From assembly GCA_028292485.1 (NCBI GenBank), contig JAQGMG010000025.1, positions 1 to 64,000 on the forward strand: a stretch of 64,000 nucleotides of DNA, given 5' to 3'. Below are positions 57,900 to 64,000 of the stretch, piece after piece. The position numbers and the translations under genes are program-made. Numbering within the stretch: position 1 is the first letter of the stretch; each line of letters begins with the position of its first letter. The notes beneath the pieces are model-generated. The model was not told the DNA's origin. It did not search any database and saw only the letters and a program-made list of their open reading frames with translations. Source of the DNA: Rhodocyclales bacterium. Lineage in GTDB: Bacteria; Pseudomonadota; Gammaproteobacteria; Burkholderiales; Rhodocyclaceae.

Positions 57900-58304
57900 T
57901 TACGGCTTGGCGACGTGCCAGGTGTTGCCTGCTGCGCCTTCGCCGGTCTTGTCGCCTGGCTTGGTGTCCTTGATCCAGGTGTAAAGCGGTTTGCCCTTGT
58001 AGGCCCACTGTTTCTTGCCATCGTCGCGCGTCACAACACTCCAGTCGCCTGAAGCAGTAGCGCCTTCGGTGACCATCAGTGGCGGCCAGTTGGTAGCGCA
58101 TTGACCATTACAGACGCTCTTGCCGGGCGCTGCGTCCTTGTCGAAGGTGTACAGCGTCATGCTCTTGCTGTCGGTGAATACGCCATCAGCCACTTTCGCC
58201 GGGGCCGCTGGCTCGGGCGACATCATGCTGCAAGCAGACAGGGTGGCGAACACGGCGGCAACAACGGTCGTGCCAAAGATACGACGGAATGCTAGGTGTT
58301 TCAT
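57900..58304 (-). CDS. Small lipoprotein with COG4315-type repeats
   Basis: A 134-residue predicted lipoprotein: signal peptide with ATLSAC lipobox, then two imperfect repeats of the secreted repeat family PF03640. Repeat 1 is LYTFDKDAAPGKSVCNGQCATNWPPL, with a likely disulphide; repeat 2 starts WAYKGKPLYTWIKDTKPGDKTG. Members bind or protect against oxidants in some reports but the function is not settled. The ATG at 58304 is used because it opens the signal peptide; the frame starts 10 codons earlier. It is a single-gene unit. Confidence 0.85.
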   Translation of the reverse strand: MKHLAFRRIFGTTVVAAVFATLSACSMMSPEPAAPAKVADGVFTDSKSMTLYTFDKDAAPGKSVCNGQCATNWPPLMVTEGATASGDWSVVTRDDGKKQWAYKGKPLYTWIKDTKPGDKTGEGAAGNTWHVAKP

Positions 58305-58520
58305 GGTGACGTCTCCTGCGGTTGTGAGTGACATGCTATGAACACGGGCCGCACATATTTATTCCATTGCGGTGAAGGAACGATACGGGCGGAGCGAAAA
58401 AAACTCAGTGCAGGCTGCGGAATCAGGTCGGCACATCGAATGAAGGATGAACCACGCTTTGAATGAGTTGAATGGCATCGCCCCGGATTTGCTGCCTGAT
58501 GCTTCTTTCCGGATTACAAC

Positions 58521-59186
58521 TCAGCGCTGTGCCAGCGTCGTGGGAGCGGTCAGGCTGATTTGAACCGCAGGCTTGTTGTAGGCCCACTTCTTTTCCCACG
58601 CAGCGCGCACGACGTTCGGATACTCCGGACGCCCGAGGCTACCGTTATAGCGGCCAAGCGCGCGGTAGAGATCGCCCTTTTCGATGTCGAGATAGTGGCG
58701 CAGGATCGTGCAGCCGTAGCGCAGGTTCGTGCGCAGATGAAACAGATTCTGCTCGCTCGTGCCGATCTGCTTGACCCAGAATGGCATGACCTGCATGAAA
58801 CCACGCGCCCCGACAGAGGAGACTGCATATTTACGGAAGGCGCTTTCGACTTCGATCAGACCCAGCACGAGTTGCGGATCGAGCCCGGCGCGCTGCGCTT
58901 CGTAATAGACCGTCTTGAGAAACTCCACGCGATCACGCGTGTCCGGCAGGCGTTTTGCGAGGCGTGGCGACATCTCGGTCAGCCAGCGCAGCTTTTCTTC
59001 TTCGGAGCTGAAAATCGGTTCAGGCGAAGCGGCGTCGCTGATGGCTTTCTGCATGGAGGTTTGCACGCTGGCGGCGAGTGCTTCCTGCTGCTGACCGCCG
59101 GCCACGACCAGGCCTGAAAAGCCCATGCTGATACAGATCAGCAGAGCTTTGAGTGAGGACGAAATGCTGGTTTGCGAACGCTTCAT
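58521..59186 (-). CDS. Lytic transglycosylase (SLT domain)
   Basis: A 221-residue periplasmic murein lyase. Signal segment ([20 protein letters not shown]), a helical linker, and the goose-type SLT domain: catalytic Glu in [62 protein letters not shown]. It cuts the glycan with formation of 1,6-anhydroMurNAc. The start overlaps the stop of proS by 4 bases (ATGA), a slightly odd coupling of a tRNA synthetase and a murein enzyme that recurs in betaproteobacteria. Confidence 0.9.
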   Translation of the reverse strand: MKRSQTSISSSLKALLICISMGFSGLVVAGGQQQEALAASVQTSMQKAISDAASPEPIFSSEEEKLRWLTEMSPRLAKRLPDTRDRVEFLKTVYYEAQRAGLDPQLVLGLIEVESAFRKYAVSSVGARGFMQVMPFWVKQIGTSEQNLFHLRTNLRYGCTILRHYLDIEKGDLYRALGRYNGSLGRPEYPNVVRAAWEKKWAYNKPAVQISLTAPTTLAQR

Positions 59187-60895
59187 TGAATACTGAGTTT
59201 TGATTTCACAAAGGTGACGATGTCCGCAACAGGGACCTTGGTCGCCTGGATATCGCGACGACCTTGATATTCAAGCACATTTTCCTTCAGACCACGGTCA
59301 CCGATTACCACCCGGTGCGGTACGCCGATCAGTTCCCAGTCTGCGAACATGGCGCCGGGGCGCTCGTCGCGGTCATCGAGAATCACGTCGATACCCGCTG
59401 CCAGCAGATCGTCATGCAGCTTGGTTGCCGTGTCGCGCACCGTCTCCGAGCGGCTCCAGCCCATCGGGCAGAGCACCACGCTAAAGGGCGCAATCGTGTC
59501 CGGCCAGATAATGCCGCGCTCATCGAAATTCTGCTCGATTGCGGCGCCCATGATGCGTGTAACACCGACGCCATAGCAGCCCATTTCCATGACTTGCTCT
59601 TTGCCGTCTTCACCGATGAACTTGCAGCCCATGGCTTCGGAGTACTTGGTGCGAAGCTGGAAAATGTGGCCGACCTCGATACCACGGCAGATCGCCAGCG
59701 CGCCCTTGCCGTCGGGAGACGGGTCACCCGCGATGGCGTTGCGGATATCAGCGACTTCCGGTTCGGGGAAATCGCGGCCGATGTTCGCGCCGGTAAAGTG
59801 ATAGTCGTTCTCGTTGGCACCGATGACGAAATCCGCCAGTACGGTGGCGGCACGGTCGATGTAGATGCGGCCCTTGAAGCCGATCGGGCCGAGCGAGCCG
59901 GGCGCTGCACCGAAGGCTTGTTCGATGGTTGCGGGGGTCGAGAAACGCAAAGGCGACATGACGCCTGCCAGCTTGCCGGCCTTCACTTCGTTCAGTTCAT
60001 GATCGCCACGCAGCAGTAGCAAGACCGGGATGCCCTCATCGCCATCGGCTATTACTGATTTGACGGTCTGCGCAGCCGAAAGCTTGAGGAAGGTGGCCAG
60101 CTCATCGATGGTCTTGGCGCCTGGCGTATGCACTTTCGTCAGCGCAGCCTGTGGGGCAGGGCGCGCGATTGTGGGCGCTACAGCCTCGGCCAGCTCGACA
60201 TTGGCGGCGTAATCGGAGTCGGGGTTGTAGGCAATCGCGTCTTCGCCGGTCTCTGCGGTCACGTGGAATTCGTGCGAACCGGTACCGCCAATCGCGCCGG
60301 TATCGGCCGCCACCGCGCGGAACTGCAAGCCCAGTCGCGTGAAGATGCGCGAATAGGTATCGAACATGTTCTGGTATTCACGCTTCAGATCGTCGAAGCT
60401 GCTGTGGAAGGAATACGCATCCTTCATCGTGAATTCACGGCCACGCATGATGCCGAAGCGGGGACGACGTTCATCGCGAAACTTGGTCTGGATCTGATAC
60501 AGGTTTTTCGGCAGCTGGCGATAGCTGCGGATTTCCTGACGCACGATGTCCGTCACGACCTCTTCGGCAGTCGGTTGCAGCACGAAATCGCGGCCGTGCC
60601 TGTCCTTCAGGCGCAGCAGTTCATCACCCATCTTGTCGAAGCGCCCGGTCTCCTGCCAGAGTTCGGCGGGTTGCACGACGGGCATGGACAGCTCGATTGC
60701 GCCAGCGCGATTCATCTCGTCGCGGATGATGCCTTCGATCTTGCGGATCACGCGCAAGCCCATCGGCATGTAGTTGTAGATGCCTGCGGAAAGTTTCTTG
60801 ATAAGCCCTGCGCGCATCATCAGCTTGTGGCTGACGATCTCTGCGTCGGAGGGCGCATCCTTGAGAGTGGAGATAAAGAACTGGCTGGCGCGCAT
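59183..60895 (-). CDS. proS: Prolyl-tRNA synthetase, bacterial type with editing domain
   Basis: The 570-residue class II synthetase has [40 protein letters not shown], motif 2 ([27 protein letters not shown]), the YbaK-like INS editing insertion (about 225-410: [21 protein letters not shown]) and the C-terminal anticodon domain. [17 protein letters not shown] is motif 3. ATG 60895 is the family start; the frame runs on to 61021. It is coupled to the transglycosylase downstream. Confidence 0.96.
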   Translation of the reverse strand: MRASQFFISTLKDAPSDAEIVSHKLMMRAGLIKKLSAGIYNYMPMGLRVIRKIEGIIRDEMNRAGAIELSMPVVQPAELWQETGRFDKMGDELLRLKDRHGRDFVLQPTAEEVVTDIVRQEIRSYRQLPKNLYQIQTKFRDERRPRFGIMRGREFTMKDAYSFHSSFDDLKREYQNMFDTYSRIFTRLGLQFRAVAADTGAIGGTGSHEFHVTAETGEDAIAYNPDSDYAANVELAEAVAPTIARPAPQAALTKVHTPGAKTIDELATFLKLSAAQTVKSVIADGDEGIPVLLLLRGDHELNEVKAGKLAGVMSPLRFSTPATIEQAFGAAPGSLGPIGFKGRIYIDRAATVLADFVIGANENDYHFTGANIGRDFPEPEVADIRNAIAGDPSPDGKGALAICRGIEVGHIFQLRTKYSEAMGCKFIGEDGKEQVMEMGCYGVGVTRIMGAAIEQNFDERGIIWPDTIAPFSVVLCPMGWSRSETVRDTATKLHDDLLAAGIDVILDDRDERPGAMFADWELIGVPHRVVIGDRGLKENVLEYQGRRDIQATKVPVADIVTFVKSKLSIQ

Positions 60896-61145
60896 GGGAT
60901 GGTCGGTCGAGTAAGGCAAAAAATAGGAAAAAACAGGAAAGCAAAGGCCGGGAATCAGCGGCAAACCGGAAATCGGCAAAATCGGGAACGAGTGATTGTA
61001 ACGCATCGAAGCATTCGTCAAATCCAGTTGGCACGCGGTGTACGATGCCCGCGCATTACGCCCCCATTCCCGTCGCAGTTCCGTGTTTCCTCAGCGACCG
61101 AACTGTGGAACAATCGGCAGCAGTCAATGTATTAAGGTGTCCATC

Positions 61146-61688
61146 ATGCTCGACAGAGACGGCTATCGGCCCAATGTCGGCATCGTCATCGCCAACGCAC
61201 GTAATGAGGTCTTCTGGGGCAAGCGGATTCGCGAGCACTCATGGCAGTTTCCGCAAGGTGGCATCAAGCAGGGCGAGTCGCCCGAGCAGGCCATGTTTCG
61301 CGAGTTGTTCGAAGAGACCGGGTTATGCCCAGAGCATGTTCAGGTGCTCGGCAGAACGCGTGACTGGCTGCGTTACGACGTGCCAAAAAACTGGATCAAG
61401 CGCGAGTGGCGCACCACTTACCGCGGCCAGAAACAGATCTGGTTCCTGCTGCGCATGCGCGGGCGCGACTGCGATGTCAGTCTGCGCGCAAGCGGCCACC
61501 CCGAGTTCGACGCCTGGCGTTGGGCGCAATACTGGGTGCCGCTCGAGAACGTGATCGAATTCAAGCGCTCCGTTTATCGCAACGCGTTGAATGAGCTCGG
61601 CCAGATTCTGTTCCATGGCGACCTGGCGCAACGCCCGGTAAGCTATCTCGAACTCGACAAGGCCTCGGCCAATACCGATGCCAGCTGA
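61146..61688 (+). CDS. rppH: RNA pyrophosphohydrolase
   Basis: Nudix enzyme that removes pyrophosphate from mRNA 5-prime ends and so starts decay. The 180-residue protein has [27 protein letters not shown], the Nudix box [23 protein letters not shown] (38-60) and [11 protein letters not shown]. The ATG at 61146 is the family start. The 3-prime end overlaps coq7 by 11 bases. The 250-base gap to divergent proS holds promoters I could not define. Confidence 0.95.
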   Translation: MLDRDGYRPNVGIVIANARNEVFWGKRIREHSWQFPQGGIKQGESPEQAMFRELFEETGLCPEHVQVLGRTRDWLRYDVPKNWIKREWRTTYRGQKQIWFLLRMRGRDCDVSLRASGHPEFDAWRWAQYWVPLENVIEFKRSVYRNALNELGQILFHGDLAQRPVSYLELDKASANTDAS

Positions 61689-62331
61689 TCGCTTCGGCAG
61701 CAATCATCGCCTCAGCGAGCGCGTCATTATCGAGTTCGACAAGATCCTGCGTGCGCTCGCTGCGCCCGCGCAATCAACGCGACCGGTGCCTGGCGACGCG
61801 TTGCCAGATGCCGATCTGGACGAAGCGCAGCGACGCGAGGTGGCGGCTTTGATGCGCGTCAATCACGTTGGCGAGATCTGCGCGCAGGCGCTCTACCAAG
61901 GGCAGGCGATTACTTCGCGCGATGCCGGTTTGCGCCGCTCGCTCGAACAGGCAGCCGACGAAGAAACCGAACACCTGGCGTGGACCGAACAGCGTATCAA
62001 GGAGCTTGGCGGTCGGCCAAGTCTGCTCAATCCGCTGTGGTATCTCGGTGCGCTCGGCATGGGCGTCGCCGCGGGTCTGGCCGGCGATAAATGGAATCTG
62101 GGTTTTCTGGCCGAGACGGAACGCCAGGTTGAAGCACATCTGGGGCGCCATCTCGATCGCATACCGCAAGAAGATGTGCGTTCGCGGGCGATTCTCGATC
62201 AGATGCAGGCAGACGAAATGGCGCACGCCACGACGGCGGTGAGCCTCGGTGCTGTCGAATTGCCGGTGCCGGTGAAGAAGGCAATGGGTTTTGCATCGAA
62301 GGTCATGACGACGCTGGCATACCGGATCTGA
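61678..62331 (+). CDS. coq7: 2-nonaprenyl-3-methyl-6-methoxy-1,4-benzoquinol hydroxylase Coq7
   Basis: Di-iron monooxygenase for ubiquinone ring hydroxylation. The 217-residue protein has carboxylate/His ligands in order: [13 protein letters not shown] (Glu66), EETEHLAW (Glu96, His99), [10 protein letters not shown] (about 148-154) and DEMAHA (Glu180, His183). Membrane-associated amphipathic helix [16 protein letters not shown]. Presence indicates aerobic ubiquinone synthesis. Overlap with rppH suggests translational coupling. Confidence 0.93.
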   Translation: MPADRFGSNHRLSERVIIEFDKILRALAAPAQSTRPVPGDALPDADLDEAQRREVAALMRVNHVGEICAQALYQGQAITSRDAGLRRSLEQAADEETEHLAWTEQRIKELGGRPSLLNPLWYLGALGMGVAAGLAGDKWNLGFLAETERQVEAHLGRHLDRIPQEDVRSRAILDQMQADEMAHATTAVSLGAVELPVPVKKAMGFASKVMTTLAYRI

Positions 62332-62334
62332 GTC

Positions 62335-63231
62335 ATGCTGAACGGGGAGGAAATTCCGTTGTGGCCAGGCACAGCGCCCGGCTCGCAAGGGCTGGTGATC
62401 GAGGAGTGTGTCGAGGAGCGCAGCCCGGATACGCAAGCCTTTACCGATCGCGCCATTACCGGTATTTCACGGCCTCGCCTGGCCGTCTTCCACCCTGAGA
62501 AACCGAGCGGTCTGGCAATCCTTGTGGTGCCCGGCGGCGGCTATCAACGCATCGTCTGGGATTCCGCCATCAAGGCGGCGCAGTGGCTGACCGGTCTCGG
62601 CATGACGGCGTGTGTTCTGCTTTACCGCCTCCCCTCAGAAGGTCACCAGCACGGCGAGAATGTGCCGCTGCAGGACGCGCAGCGTGCTCTGCGCCTCATG
62701 CGTGCTCACGCCGCAGCGTGGAACGTCGATGCAAGCCGCATCGGCGCAATGGGTTTCTCAGCGGGCGGGCACGTTGTTTCATCGCTCGCCACAGGTTTTC
62801 GGCGCACGGTTTACGAAGCCCGCGATGCATCCGATTCCCTATCGGCGCGGCCGGACTTCGTGGTGCTCGCGTATCCGGTAATTTCAATGCGTGCGGATAT
62901 CGCCGATCCCGGATCGCGCGAGAAACTCATCGGGCAGGAAGAGCTTGCTGACGAAACAATCAGATTGTTGTCATCCGACGAGTGCGTGACAGCTGAAACA
63001 CCCGAGAGTTTTATCGTTCTGGCTGACGACGATGAGCTGGTTCCGCCTGCAAACGGTGTGCGTTACTACCTGGCCTGTCACCGCGCTGGCGTGAAGGCGG
63101 AACTTCATGTGTATCGCAATGGTGGGCACGGCTTCGGTGTTCGTCGCGACAGGGGGCCGGTCGTCGCCTGGATGCAGCAATGCGAGGCCTGGTTGCGCCA
63201 TGCATCATGGCTGATCGACAAAGATGAGTGA
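62335..63231 (+). CDS. Alpha/beta hydrolase (acetyl-esterase/BD-FAE-like)
   Basis: A 298-residue cytosolic hydrolase without signal peptide. VVPGGGYQRIVWD (oxyanion HGGGY-type loop, here PGGGY), LYRLPSEG, nucleophile elbow MGFSAGGH, ADDDELVPP (acid) and YRNGGHGFGVRRD (catalytic His) give a complete triad. The layout is that of acetyl xylan esterase-like and polysaccharide deacetylase-like serine hydrolases; the substrate is unknown. It starts 3 bases after coq7 and overlaps the DUF4212 gene by 8. Confidence 0.85.
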   Translation: MLNGEEIPLWPGTAPGSQGLVIEECVEERSPDTQAFTDRAITGISRPRLAVFHPEKPSGLAILVVPGGGYQRIVWDSAIKAAQWLTGLGMTACVLLYRLPSEGHQHGENVPLQDAQRALRLMRAHAAAWNVDASRIGAMGFSAGGHVVSSLATGFRRTVYEARDASDSLSARPDFVVLAYPVISMRADIADPGSREKLIGQEELADETIRLLSSDECVTAETPESFIVLADDDELVPPANGVRYYLACHRAGVKAELHVYRNGGHGFGVRRDRGPVVAWMQQCEAWLRHASWLIDKDE

Positions 63232-63481
63232 GCGCCGCGATCGTGCTTACTGGAGCAAGACGCGATGGATAACAAGCGTGTTGCTGTCGATCTGGTTTGC
63301 CGCCACGCTGCTTACCTGTCTCTTCGCGCCTGAGTTGAACGGCTACAGCTTCATGGGTTTTCCCGTCGGCTTCTATCTGGCCGCGCAAGGTACGCTGATC
63401 GTCTATCTGCTGCTGGTCGGCATTTATGCCTGGTACATGAACCGGCTGGACAAACGACAGCTTGATTCCGAAGACGACTGA
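63224..63481 (+). CDS. DUF4212 small subunit of a sodium/solute symporter
   Basis: An 85-residue protein with two membrane helices (WITSVLLSIWFAATLLTCLFA and FYLAAQGTLIVYLLLVGIYAWYM) separated by the family loop PELNGYSFMGFPVG. DUF4212 proteins normally precede a large SSS-family symporter of the ActP/VC_2705 type with which they work. Here the following gene is convergent, so no large subunit follows. Overlaps the esterase gene by 8 bases. Confidence 0.85.
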   Translation: MSERRDRAYWSKTRWITSVLLSIWFAATLLTCLFAPELNGYSFMGFPVGFYLAAQGTLIVYLLLVGIYAWYMNRLDKRQLDSEDD

Positions 63482-63518
63482 ACTGAAGACTGCTCAATGC
63501 GGCCGCATCCACATGTTG

Positions 63519-64000
63519 CTAGCGGTAGCCTTTGAAACCCTCCAGCAAGATCACATCCACTTCACGGCGCAGTTTGGGCCCGGCCTGCACGGAGACATGC
63601 GCCAGCGTCTGATGTGAATTGAAACGTTCGATGATCGTAGCCGGCGCCTGACTGCCCTCATCGCCGTCGCCAACCGGCGCTACCAGGATTGCCGAGCGGC
63701 CGAGTTCCCGATTGGTCAGTGGCACCGTGAGCTGGTAGTGATCGTGTGGCGCTGCCTGCGGCTTCCAGGCAGCGTGCTGCAAATGCAGGTCGCGTAATTC
63801 ATATAGCAGATGTGCCATCAGCGTACGGTTTTCCGTCAGCAGGATGACATCCGGATGCTCGGCGAATATCGGCCGAAGCTGTCGCGCAAGCACGTCCCAG
63901 GCTTTCGCGCGTTTGAGTATGTCGAATCGTGCGGGCATTGGCTTGCCTGCCACGCGATAAAAATCCTTGACGTGGTAAGCCGCCAGCATGAGGAGGATAT
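63519..64000 (-). CDS. C-terminal part of a GT39-type membrane glycosyltransferase (partial)
   Basis: The frame is open to the right edge, so only the C-terminal 160 residues are visible. It begins within a hydrophobic helix (ILLMLAAYHVKDF) followed by a soluble tail: VAGKPMPARFDILKRAKAWDVLARQL, VILLTENRTLMAHLLYELRD and a C-terminal segment with RFNSHQTLAHVSVQAGPKLRR. This resembles the terminal periplasmic domain of GT39/ArnT-like dolichyl-phosphate-mannose-protein mannosyltransferases seen in betaproteobacteria. Convergent with DUF4212. The identification rests on the tail only. Confidence 0.5.
   Translation of the reverse strand, partial: ILLMLAAYHVKDFYRVAGKPMPARFDILKRAKAWDVLARQLRPIFAEHPDVILLTENRTLMAHLLYELRDLHLQHAAWKPQAAPHDHYQLTVPLTNRELGRSAILVAPVGDGDEGSQAPATIIERFNSHQTLAHVSVQAGPKLRREVDVILLEGFKGYR

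Noticed and set aside
60965-61052. Sigma-54 site near the rppH start (TGGCACGCGGTGTAC)
   Set aside because: The -24 half is perfect, but the -12 dinucleotide is AC instead of the invariant GC.

Overview
The window is chromosomal DNA from a betaproteobacterium. The evidence is the block order pyrG-kdsA-eno-ftsB, the hrcA/hemH and nadK-recN neighbourhood, priB inside the rpsF-rpsR-rplI operon, the high GC content and the gene content as a whole. A Rhodocyclales or Sterolibacterium/Sulfuritalea-like relative is my guess, not something shown by the sequence. I see no rRNA, tRNA, CRISPR array, intact transposon or prophage.

Layout. 1-4.7 kb: a small holin-like membrane protein coupled to hemH, a secreted alpha/beta hydrolase, hrcA, and divergent nadK. 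4.8-12.4 kb: recN, a membrane-anchored metallophosphoesterase and a large hrpA RNA helicase gene. 12.4-17.1 kb: a detached flagellar hook-filament junction pair, flgK-flgL, behind a good sigma-54 type promoter, with an unknown lipoprotein gene overlapping flgL and a small acidic ORF. 17.1-29.5 kb: a minus-strand urea module, urtABCDE (urea ABC transporter) followed by ureDA-hupE-ureBCEFG (nickel urease and its maturation proteins). 29.9-34.1 kb: four overlapping genes (CFA-type methyltransferase, DUF2878, DUF1295, DUF6134/3108-like) and a hydrolase, probably a lipid-modification operon. 34.3-40.6 kb: DUF1697, an unknown membrane protein, and a complete MacAB-type tripartite efflux operon. 40.7-46 kb: pyrG, kdsA, a Dabb protein, eno, ftsB and an acetyltransferase. 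46.1-50.4 kb: a minus-strand envelope operon of a TPR protein, an L,D-transpeptidase, two cyclophilins and lpxH. 50.5-64 kb: cysS, an orphan ParA, typA, rpsF-priB-rpsR-rplI, dnaB, a small lipoprotein, a lytic transglycosylase overlapping proS, rppH-coq7-hydrolase-DUF4212, and the C-terminal end of a glycosyltransferase that runs off the right edge.

The most striking property is not a single gene but a dense population of short palindromic repeats in three families. I call them family A (termini GTAGG...CCTAC), family B (dRS3-like, CATTCC...GGAATG) and family C (CCCTCTCCC...GGGAGAGGG). They sit at most transcription-unit boundaries, even inside the urea cluster. In hrpA, three elements from two families are inserted in frame, apparently in loops, and would be translated. 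In at least two genes the repeat terminus supplies the stop codon, and one N-terminus looks partly repeat-derived. This parallels Rickettsia palindromic elements and is the first thing I would follow up. Second is the CFA/DUF2878/DUF1295/DUF6134 operon, whose product is unknown.
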